Assembly (NCBI GenBank): GCA_002381695.1
Contig: DFXM01000028.1
Location: forward strand, 107,704 to 119,292
From: Clostridium sp. UBA4108
Lineage (GTDB): Bacteria > Bacillota > Clostridia > Clostridiales > Clostridiaceae
Length of the DNA stretch: 11,589 bases
Reading direction: 5' to 3'
Under the pieces are notes generated by a model. The model saw only the letters and a program-made list of their open reading frames with translations. It was not told where the DNA came from and made no database searches. Position numbers and translations under genes: made by a program. Shown in pieces: positions 5,693 through 11,589 of the stretch (position 1 is the first letter of the stretch; each line of letters opens with the position of its first letter).

Positions 5693-6490
5693 ATGAATAT
5701 TTTCTTAAGAGAAATGAAAGCTAACCTGAAATCTTTAATCTTTTGGTGTATTGGATTACTGCTTTTAATAGCTGGAGGTATGAGTAAATATGCTGGCTTA
5801 TCAGGTTCAGATGAAGCACTAAATGATATTATGACTAAACTACCAAAAACCTTCCAAGCAGTTTTTGGTACAGGAACTCTAAACTTATCAAAGGTCAGTG
5901 GCTTCTATGGAGTACTTTTTCTTTATATTTTACTAATGGCGGCCATTCATGCTGTAATCCTTGGAGCTAATATAATCTCTAAAGAAGAAAGGGATAAAAC
6001 CTCTGAATTCTTGATGGTTAAGCCTGTATCCAGAGAAAGGATTATAGGACAAAAACTGCTTGCTGCCCTCTTAAACATCATAATCTTTAATTTAGTAAGT
6101 CTAAGCTTATCTATAGCCATGGTAAACCAGTTTGGAAAGGGCGAAAACGTAAATAAGGATATATTGCTTTTAACCATAGGTATGTTTTTAGTACAATTAC
6201 TATTTCTATCCCTTGGCTCAGCCCTAGCTGCCTACTACAAAGCTCCCAAGAAATCAGTTAGTATTTCAACGGCAATACTGCTTATATCTTTTTTCATGTC
6301 TATAATGGTGGATTTAAGTGATAAGCTCCAGTGGCTTAAATATCTAACCCCATTTAAGTATTTTGAAGCCAAAGCTGTCATGTATGGTGGTGGATTAGAT
6401 GGAACATTTGTAGCCATATCTATAGCTTTGTCAGTAATTTTAATAATCTCTACCTTTGTGTTTTATAGAAGGAGAGATTTGAATATATAA
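5693..6490 (+). CDS. ABC-2 type transporter permease (second paralogue)
   Basis: Also 265 residues from the ATG at 5693, and aligned with the first permease almost without gaps: both begin MNIFL, both have FY..LF.YIL and IISKE.R.KT..FL..KPV.R at the same residue numbers (71-114), and both have YLTPFKYF near 216-225. Six membrane segments are predicted. The likely partner is the first permease, with the shared ATPase. A GTG four codons upstream (5681) is open, but AAAGGTGG ends 8 bases before the ATG, so the ATG is preferred. It starts 19 bases after the first permease ends and is followed, 40 bases on, by the acetyltransferase gene. Confidence 0.92.
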   Translation: MNIFLREMKANLKSLIFWCIGLLLLIAGGMSKYAGLSGSDEALNDIMTKLPKTFQAVFGTGTLNLSKVSGFYGVLFLYILLMAAIHAVILGANIISKEERDKTSEFLMVKPVSRERIIGQKLLAALLNIIIFNLVSLSLSIAMVNQFGKGENVNKDILLLTIGMFLVQLLFLSLGSALAAYYKAPKKSVSISTAILLISFFMSIMVDLSDKLQWLKYLTPFKYFEAKAVMYGGGLDGTFVAISIALSVILIISTFVFYRRRDLNI

Positions 6491-6530
6491 TCTTTAAATT
6501 ATAAGTAAAGTGGATAAGGAGGATATACTA

Positions 6531-7043
6531 ATGCTGTTTACTATAGAAACTGAAAGATTATTATTAAGAACATTTAAGGTAGAATACATTGATGAAGTTA
6601 TGAAATTTTGGGGTAACGATGAGGTCATGAAGTATTGTTATGGTGGGATTAATAGGGAGTATATAGAGAAAGCCATTATTTTTTATGAGGCTTGTCAAGA
6701 TAAAAAAGGCTTTTCAACTTATATAGTTACAATTAAAGAAACCGGTGAAATTATAGGTGCTTGTGGCTATAATCCAACAGAAAATGATAGTGAAATTGAA
6801 CTTATTTATCATTATAAAAAAGAAGCCTGGGGAAATGGGTACGCAACTGAAGCTGCAAAGGCATACATAAAATACGCTAAAGAAAATTGTAAAAGCATCA
6901 AACGTATTATTGCGTCAGTTGATCCAAGGCATGAGGCATCAATGAAAATACTAGAAAAAGTAGGCTTTAAGTATACACATTCACAATATTGTCATAAAAC
7001 AAATTTGAATGAACCATATTATGAAATTTTACTTCAAAGATAA
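6531..7043 (+). CDS. GNAT-family N-acetyltransferase (RimJ/RimL-like)
   Basis: A 170-residue acetyl-CoA-dependent acetyltransferase. It opens with TERLLLR, the usual start of the Acetyltransf_3 group, and has the acetyl-CoA pyrophosphate loop in KKEAWGNGYATEAAKAYIKY (97-116), then ASVDPRHEASMKILEKVGF (128-146), the typical late helix. Members acetylate ribosomal protein N-termini, antibiotics or small amines; the acceptor here is unknown. The ATG at 6531 has AAGGAGG 8 bases upstream; the longer GTG frame from 6510 would include that site and is less likely. It lies 40 bases after the permease on the same strand, with no terminator between, so it is probably cotranscribed. A modifying enzyme beside an exporter would fit a resistance role, but this is inference from position. 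Confidence 0.92.
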   Translation: MLFTIETERLLLRTFKVEYIDEVMKFWGNDEVMKYCYGGINREYIEKAIIFYEACQDKKGFSTYIVTIKETGEIIGACGYNPTENDSEIELIYHYKKEAWGNGYATEAAKAYIKYAKENCKSIKRIIASVDPRHEASMKILEKVGFKYTHSQYCHKTNLNEPYYEILLQR

Positions 7044-7192
7044 TGATATGGTGAAATAAAGATAGTTTATTAAATGGTATGAATAGAACAGTATGGGATT
7101 TAAAACTATAGGCTCAAATTTTAATAGGTGTTACTTTTGATTTTTCAAAGGTCATCCCTATTAATTGTTCATATATAATATATAGGCAATAA
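7044..7192 (+). other. Non-coding gap with a possible degraded reading frame
   Basis: No intact gene is visible between the convergent acetyltransferase and lipoprotein genes. One plus-strand frame reads MNRTVWDLKL from an ATG at 7079, stops at TAG (7109-7111), then continues open as AQILIGVTFDFSKVIPINCS and on to a TAA at 7190-7192. It has no ribosome binding site. I do not recognise the peptide; it might be a gene remnant or chance. Confidence 0.2.
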
Positions 7193-7240
7193 AAAGCCCC
7201 AAGAAACTGCTGAAGTCACCTCTTCAGTAGTTTCTTGGGG
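7191..7240 (-). terminator. Terminator hairpin of the lipoprotein gene, possibly bidirectional
   Basis: Arms 7197-7215 and 7222-7240 (CCCCAAGAAACTGCTGAAG and its near complement) form a 19-bp stem with a 6-base loop. The minus strand leaves the stem into a run of five U (7191-7195), 38 bases after the lipoprotein stop, as expected of its terminator. The one imperfect position is A-C in minus RNA but G-U in plus RNA, so the stem is slightly better for plus transcripts from the acetyltransferase operon, although those lack a U-tract. Confidence 0.8.
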
Positions 7241-7278
7241 TATTAATGAAAATTGAATGCTTTTAATTACTCTTTAAC

Positions 7279-9075
7279 TTATTTTAATTTAGTTTCTAGA
7301 GCATTTATGAAATTGCTTATTTCTGTAGTCATATAGCCACTTGGTATTTCTTTTAATTCTGCAATACTCTTATTAGCAGCATCTATATCTTCTTGAACTT
7401 TGCTTGTAGCTGCCTTGTCCACTAATTTTCCTGCATTGTCAAGAATTGCTTGTTGAAGCTTATCTAGTTCAACGCTGTAAGAATTTTTATAAACTGGGTT
7501 TATATCATTTATTAAGATTCTTCCCCAGATTACTTCATTTTGTTTTGGATTTTCCTTATTATTATTTATGATATAAATTACTCTCTCATATATCGGATGT
7601 TGATAGTTATCTAATATAGAAGAAAGTGTTTCCTTTTGAGTTTTTATACTATCTGGTAGTGCATTAATTAACCCTCTTGCACTATCTATTTTTCCTTGGA
7701 TTCCCATAGCTGCAGCATTAACTACGTTTTCAGTAGAAGTAGCTCCTACTTCTAAAGATCCTTCTGATTTAAAGTAAAAAGGTTTTACATCGTTTTGATT
7801 TGCTAAAGTTACTACATTGTTAACAGAATTAAATGCCTTTTTATAAAGTGAATCTACATCACCTTTTCCATTATCCTTCTCTTCTTCAACTTTCTCATTG
7901 TTATCCTCTTCTGTAACTGGTGGCATTAACTCTAAAAAATTAACTGAGTTAGAGGCATTAGTTTCTGGTAATACTACTTCAACTTTTTCATTTATATTAT
8001 ACGTATCAGTATTGAAGTTTACTGTTATTGTATAAGTTCCAGCCATATTCGCTGCTTCATTTCCTGCTACTTTATTAAAGTTAGCTAGGTTGATTACAAA
8101 TTCCATTGAACCCTTTTGATTTACTATATAGCCATCATTATTGATTGCAAATTCAACTGATATTCCCTTGTCACCAAGAATCTTAATATCTTTAATGCTA
8201 TCAAGGCCTTTGTTTAGTCCAGAAATCATTTCAGGTAATCCATTTTCAAATTCCTTTATCATTTCATCAACATTGAAATTCATACCTTCCATGCCTTCAG
8301 TTGGCATAACGGCAGCTATAAGCTCTAAGTAATCTTTTAAAAATTTATTTGTATTAGCTTTATTTTCTGCTAGATTATTTACTGTATATCTCATTAAATC
8401 TTTAAGAGTACGGTCATTTAATTTTAATTGATATACATTTGCTTTTTGTGTTTTTCCTGCAACTGTTATGTCTTTCTTTCCTAAGTTATTGATTACATTT
8501 AATTTAGGATTATATTGTTTTATATAATCTTCAACAAAAGCATTTAATTTAGGTTCAAAATCTTTTCCTAAAGACATTAGCTTGTTATAATCCATGCCTT
8601 CCATACCTTGAATACTAGATTGATCCATTACAAGATACTCTTTTCCGTTCATCTGAGGAATTTGAGCAGTAACCATTTGAGGCATTTTAATTACTTCTTT
8701 AAATTTAAGCTTGTCCCCTGAAACATCAGTATCAACCCATAATGCCATCTCCATAGGCATAGCTTGAGATTGAAGTTTCATATCCATATAAACCTTACCA
8801 GCAGTATTATCCTTGTTCATATTAGTTTTGGTTACTGAGCTTATCTTTGAAGAATTTATCATACCCAACATTGTTTGTATCTCTGGAGTAATATTTGATA
8901 CATTGTTAGCAGATACATTTACGCTTATATCCGTCTTGCTCTCCATTGATGTTATCTCTTGTGATTTCTTAAAAGTCTTGTACAGTGCTAATCCATTAGT
9001 AGAACAGCCTGCAAGTAGTGATGAAGTCATCACAGCCCCAACAGCTAATGCTATTACTTTTTTTAGTTTTTTCAT
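7279..9075 (-). CDS. Membrane-anchored lipoprotein of unknown function
   Basis: The start at 9075 gives 598 residues with a classic lipoprotein signal: basic MKKLKK, a hydrophobic core and lipobox LLAGC with Cys24 as the lipid-modified residue, so it is anchored on the outer face of the membrane. GGAGG lies 7 bases before this ATG; a frame opening at 9138 would place the signal 21 residues inside and is rejected. Residues about 35 to 385 alternate strand-like stretches and short helices and are rich in methionine, including two GMEGM repeats (157-161, 261-265). This part resembles the extracytoplasmic domain I recall from clostridial proteins that also carry a copper-amine-oxidase-type stalk domain, but no stalk is evident here. 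An acidic linker (388-407) leads to a mainly helical C-terminal domain (408-598). Cys24 is the only cysteine. I do not recognise a catalytic motif. Confidence 0.85.
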   Translation of the reverse strand: MKKLKKVIALAVGAVMTSSLLAGCSTNGLALYKTFKKSQEITSMESKTDISVNVSANNVSNITPEIQTMLGMINSSKISSVTKTNMNKDNTAGKVYMDMKLQSQAMPMEMALWVDTDVSGDKLKFKEVIKMPQMVTAQIPQMNGKEYLVMDQSSIQGMEGMDYNKLMSLGKDFEPKLNAFVEDYIKQYNPKLNVINNLGKKDITVAGKTQKANVYQLKLNDRTLKDLMRYTVNNLAENKANTNKFLKDYLELIAAVMPTEGMEGMNFNVDEMIKEFENGLPEMISGLNKGLDSIKDIKILGDKGISVEFAINNDGYIVNQKGSMEFVINLANFNKVAGNEAANMAGTYTITVNFNTDTYNINEKVEVVLPETNASNSVNFLELMPPVTEEDNNEKVEEEKDNGKGDVDSLYKKAFNSVNNVVTLANQNDVKPFYFKSEGSLEVGATSTENVVNAAAMGIQGKIDSARGLINALPDSIKTQKETLSSILDNYQHPIYERVIYIINNNKENPKQNEVIWGRILINDINPVYKNSYSVELDKLQQAILDNAGKLVDKAATSKVQEDIDAANKSIAELKEIPSGYMTTEISNFINALETKLK

Positions 9076-9109
9076 CTTTTTACCTCCAATTAAAATCTTC
9101 TCATATACG

Positions 9110-9138
9110 ATTATACACTTTTTTGAAGTTTTTTTCAA
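9110..9138 (-). promoter_or_regulatory. Sigma-A-type promoter of the lipoprotein gene
   Basis: On the minus strand TTGAAA (9133-9138) and a perfect TATAAT (9110-9115) are separated by exactly 17 bases. Transcription would start near 9103, giving a leader of about 28 bases to the GGAGG and ATG at 9075. This is one of the two best promoters in the window. Confidence 0.75.
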
Positions 9139-9171
9139 ATATTGAAATTATATTATATCATTTCAATATTT
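9137..9171. repeat. AT-rich inverted repeat abutting the lipoprotein promoter
   Basis: Arms AAATATTGAAAT (9137-9148) and ATTTCAATATTT (9160-9171) are perfect complements around an 11-base spacer. The repeat touches the -35 element of the lipoprotein promoter. It lies 42 bases past the chemoreceptor stop but has no U-tract on the minus strand, so an operator is at least as likely as a terminator. Confidence 0.6.
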
Positions 9172-9212
9172 TACTATACTTATGATACATTTCTAAATAT
9201 ATGAGTATATCT

Positions 9213-11159
9213 TTAGATTTTAAATTTACCAACAAGTTCTTTCAATACTTGGGCTTGAGCAGTAAGTTCCTCACTAGCCGCAGCACTCTCTTCGGCAGCA
9301 GCTGAATTAGTTTCTACTACATTGGATATATTGTCAATTCCATTGGTAATCTCTTCAATGGCCATTGCTTGATTATTTGAAGCCTCAGCTATTTCATTTA
9401 TAAGGTTGGTTACCTTTTTTGCTCCTTCAGATATTTCCTTCAAAGATTCTGCTGTTTCATCAGCAATCTTATTTCCATTTTCTACAGCGTTAATAGAAGT
9501 TTCAATAAGTGCTGCTGTATCTTTAACTGCTTCACTACTCTGTGCAGCAAGTTTTCTAACCTCATCTGCAACTACAGCAAAGCCTTTTCCCATTTCCCCT
9601 GCACGTGCAGCTTCAATAGCGGCATTTAGTGAAAGTAGATTAGTCTGAGATGCTATATCCTCTATAGTCTTAATAACTTTTACAATTTCCTCAGAGGTTC
9701 TACGAATCTCTTCCATAGCTAGAACCATACTCTCCATTTTAGCATTACCATATTCTACTCCCTCTGCAGCTTTCATAGATATTTTACTAACAGTAGCTGC
9801 AGTGGTTGCATTTTCTTTAACTTGTACAGATACTTCACTAATAGAAGCTAAAAGCTGTTCAATAGAATTTGCTTGCTCCATAGCTCCACCCGAAAGTGCT
9901 TGGGAACCACCTGATACTTGTGCTGATCCACCTGCAACCTCGTCCGATGCCTCATTTATCTGTGAAATTGTATCCTTTAAAGAACTCACAATTTCATCCA
10001 TAGAACTCTTAATAGGGTAAAAATCTCCAATATATTGATGATTTACTTCTATGTTTAAATTTCCACTAGATATATTAGATAGCACATAGCCAATATCTTC
10101 AATATACAAATTTAAACTATCTATGGTTTTTCTTAGTGATGAAGCTAATATATCATTCTCATCATTGGTATTAACCTCAGGTACTGGTGATTTCAAATCC
10201 CCTTCTGCAAGAAGTTCAAGCCTTTTTGACATTTCCACAATAGGTTTTGCTATAGGATCTGCAAATTTAACCGCAAACCTATAGGCAATAATTATAAATG
10301 CTATTGTCAAAAGAAGAGTTATTCCGATAGCTATATAAAAATTAGCCATCATTTCTGACACATCAACAGTAACACATAATGACCATCCATCCGTTCCAGC
10401 TATGGGCTTATAATCCATATATTTTTTACTTCCAAGGTAGTTATACTTTCTAGCTCCAGCTTCACCTGAAATTGCTTCCGTGCAAGCCTTAGCCACATCT
10501 TTAAGTGAAGAATCTTCTTTAAATTTCTCAATATAGTTTACAAAATTATTTACAAGTTCTCTATTTTTATGAGCTATCACAGTACCTTTATTATCTAATA
10601 CATACCCATAACCTGTCTTTCCTATTTTCACATTATCAATAATTTTACTAAATACATCATTACTTAAGGCTGCATATACAATCCCATCATAGCCTGTATT
10701 ATTATCTACTTTAGTTGCTGCAAAAAGAATTATAGAAGAATCCGTCTTTCTTACCACAGGGGTAGAAATATAAGTCTCTCCTTTAATTGCATGCTGAAAG
10801 TAATCTCTGTCTGCTATTTGTGTTTTATTATAGGTATCGCCATTTGCATCAGAAATTGAAATATCTAAAAACCCATACTCCTTACTAAGCTTCTCAAGAA
10901 TTTCCTTTCTTTTCTCCATAGACAAAGTCTCATCAGTTATTTCATTATTCTTTGCCACGGCTTCAACTTTAATCTTATAAGCTTCAATAGCATTTGTCAC
11001 AGAATCTGTGTATGCCTGTGATGCCAGTGATACACTTTCATGCATATTACTTTTCGAATCAACATAAAACATAACAGATGATATGATGCCAAAAATGAGG
11101 CAAATTGCTATGCTTAAAAAATTTATTCCAAACAATAACTTATTTCTAATTTTTTTCAC
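9213..11159 (-). CDS. Methyl-accepting chemotaxis protein with extracellular Cache sensor
   Basis: A 648-residue transmembrane chemoreceptor that signals through CheW and CheA to the flagellar motor. Order: membrane segment 10-33; extracellular double-Cache-type sensor about 34-272 (including FLDISISDANGDTYNKTQIA, then RDYFQHA, and GYGYVLDNKGTVIAHKN); membrane segment about 274-297; HAMP 296-350, perhaps a second HAMP-like unit 352-404; then the long cytoplasmic coiled coil with the conserved hairpin tip ASQTNLLSLNAAIEAARAGE (503-522) and MGKGFAVVADEVRKLA (523-538). Glutamate/glutamine-rich helices beside the tip are the expected methylation regions. There is no C-terminal CheR-binding pentapeptide; the protein ends KFKI. 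The ligand is unknown. Translation starts at a GTG with AAAGGA 11 bases upstream; an in-frame stop directly precedes it, so no longer start exists. No strong terminator follows. Confidence 0.96.
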   Translation of the reverse strand: MKKIRNKLLFGINFLSIAICLIFGIISSVMFYVDSKSNMHESVSLASQAYTDSVTNAIEAYKIKVEAVAKNNEITDETLSMEKRKEILEKLSKEYGFLDISISDANGDTYNKTQIADRDYFQHAIKGETYISTPVVRKTDSSIILFAATKVDNNTGYDGIVYAALSNDVFSKIIDNVKIGKTGYGYVLDNKGTVIAHKNRELVNNFVNYIEKFKEDSSLKDVAKACTEAISGEAGARKYNYLGSKKYMDYKPIAGTDGWSLCVTVDVSEMMANFYIAIGITLLLTIAFIIIAYRFAVKFADPIAKPIVEMSKRLELLAEGDLKSPVPEVNTNDENDILASSLRKTIDSLNLYIEDIGYVLSNISSGNLNIEVNHQYIGDFYPIKSSMDEIVSSLKDTISQINEASDEVAGGSAQVSGGSQALSGGAMEQANSIEQLLASISEVSVQVKENATTAATVSKISMKAAEGVEYGNAKMESMVLAMEEIRRTSEEIVKVIKTIEDIASQTNLLSLNAAIEAARAGEMGKGFAVVADEVRKLAAQSSEAVKDTAALIETSINAVENGNKIADETAESLKEISEGAKKVTNLINEIAEASNNQAMAIEEITNGIDNISNVVETNSAAAEESAAASEELTAQAQVLKELVGKFKI

Positions 11160-11346
11160 TTACTATTCAATCCTTTCCTTGTAACTAATTCTAAAATACA
11201 TACTCTCTAGTTATCAGTAATAATTTATAAAAGAGATATTTACTGCTTTACTATTAAATAGTATTTAATTTGTTAATATAAATCCTCCTTTAATAATAAT
11301 TACTACATAATTTAAACTGTATCGATTCTCCTCTAATAATCAGCAC
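11160..11346 (-). other. Long untranslated leader of the chemoreceptor gene
   Basis: If the promoter at 11353-11381 is used, about 187 bases of leader precede the GTG start. It holds two ribosome-binding-like stretches that no normal start codon follows at useful distance: AGAGGAGA (11327-11334) and AAGGAGG (11284-11290). It also holds a 15-base palindrome TACTATT-A-AATAGTA (11249-11263). I do not recognise a known riboswitch class, including the cyclic-di-GMP types often found before motility genes in clostridia. Confidence 0.45.
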
Positions 11347-11352
11347 CCGTAT

Positions 11353-11381
11353 ATTTTAAATTGGTAAATTTATATTGTCAA
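11353..11381 (-). promoter_or_regulatory. Sigma-A-type promoter, probably for the chemoreceptor
   Basis: On the minus strand a perfect TTGACA (11376-11381) is followed after exactly 17 bases by TAAAAT (11353-11358). Transcription would start near 11346. No sigma-D-like motility promoter was evident, so this vegetative promoter is the best candidate for the gene. Confidence 0.7.
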
Positions 11382-11535
11382 TAAAAGGCGAAAATTGTTC
11401 TTTACCCCATAGATTCAATTACCTTTATATAATTCAATATATTATATTTATTTCAATTCTCAACTATTAATATTATTTATCTTTAATATCTTATACTAAT
11501 TTTATTACTACTTTTAAGTGATAGAAATTCCCATT
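11382..11535. other. Gene-free AT-rich stretch
   Basis: No reading frame with a ribosome binding site, hairpin or RNA gene is visible here on either strand. It separates the chemoreceptor promoter from the repeated element at the window edge. Confidence 0.5.
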
Positions 11536-11589
11536 AAATAAATGGCTTTATTTTAAATGTTTGTTGGTATTAGAACTACATATTATTGC
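11536..11589 (+). repeat. Intergenic element, copy 4 (plus-oriented, may be cut by window end)
   Basis: It reads AAATGGCTTTATTTTAAATG, then TTTGTTGGTATTAGAACTAC and ATATTATT. It matches copy 1 over most of about 42 positions, with GAACTACATATTATT identical, and copy 3 over its left half. The GAAC core (11573-11576) points to the right, out of the window, so by analogy with copies 2 and 3 a plus-strand gene may begin about 50 bases further on. Confidence 0.6.

Noticed and set aside
5947..6417. Two minus-strand frames opposite the second permease
   Set aside because: Antisense to a conserved membrane protein; no start signal.
8141..9145. Plus-strand open frames opposite the lipoprotein gene
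   Set aside because: They lack ribosome binding sites and lie antisense to a well-supported gene with a signal peptide and promoter; they are shadows.
9194..9217. Bulged hairpin CTAAA...TTTAG overlapping the chemoreceptor stop codon as a terminator
   Set aside because: The stem is short, AT-rich, has a 2-base bulge and is not followed by a U-tract.
9406..10020. Plus-strand open frames opposite the chemoreceptor, rich in Ser and Ala
   Set aside because: Their composition mirrors the alanine- and glutamate-rich coiled coil on the other strand, and no start signal is present.
11316..11340. ATCGATA-like sequence on the minus strand resembling a sigma-D (motility) -10 before the chemoreceptor
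   Set aside because: No TAAA-type -35 is found 15-16 bases upstream and the match is partial; the TTGACA/TAAAAT pair nearby is much stronger.
11160..11346. Cyclic-di-GMP riboswitch in the chemoreceptor leader
   Set aside because: The conserved core sequences of class I and class II could not be found on the minus strand.
1..11589. Novel defence system, mobile element, phage genes or CRISPR array
   Set aside because: No nuclease, reverse transcriptase, toxin-antitoxin pair, transposase, integrase or regularly spaced repeats were seen; the genes belong to common families.

Overview
The window is AT-rich DNA (by eye roughly 30% G+C) with strong AGGAGG-type ribosome binding sites, a lipobox lipoprotein, a split Bacillus-type Ada response (adaA/adaB) and a Cache-type chemoreceptor. 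Together these point to a low-GC Firmicute, most likely Clostridium sensu stricto; the species is not determined. It looks like ordinary chromosome: I see no transposase, phage gene, tRNA, rRNA or CRISPR array.

Layout. Minus strand, positions 89 to 2998 (read right to left): adaA (methylphosphotriester sensor/activator) and adaB (O6-methylguanine methyltransferase) form a tightly coupled alkylation-repair operon. It is followed by a protein with two cysteine-rich CCG domains of the heterodisulfide-reductase-B type, ending at a long hairpin, and then by a secreted SGNH/GDSL hydrolase with its own terminator. Plus strand, 3213 to 7043: a TetR-family regulator with a perfect 17-bp palindrome at its promoter, an ABC ATPase, two paralogous ABC-2 permeases of identical length, and a GNAT acetyltransferase. 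This reads as a drug or toxic-compound export and modification cluster. Minus strand, 7279 to 11159: a 598-residue lipoprotein of unknown function and a 648-residue methyl-accepting chemotaxis protein with a long untranslated leader. A gene-poor stretch follows to the window end.

The most interesting non-coding signal is a related intergenic element of about 40 to 50 bp that occurs four times (near 1, 1905, 3899 and 11536; two in each orientation). Its core is close to TAATGAACTACATATTATT. In the two copies whose downstream gene is visible, the GAAC core points at that gene and sits 52 and 47 nt before its start codon. It may therefore be an oriented promoter or regulatory element shared by several loci rather than a random repeat. 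This predicts gene starts just outside both window edges.

Start codons were moved from the longest reading frame to the internal start with the best ribosome binding site for the CCG protein, adaA, the ABC ATPase, the second permease, the acetyltransferase and the lipoprotein.
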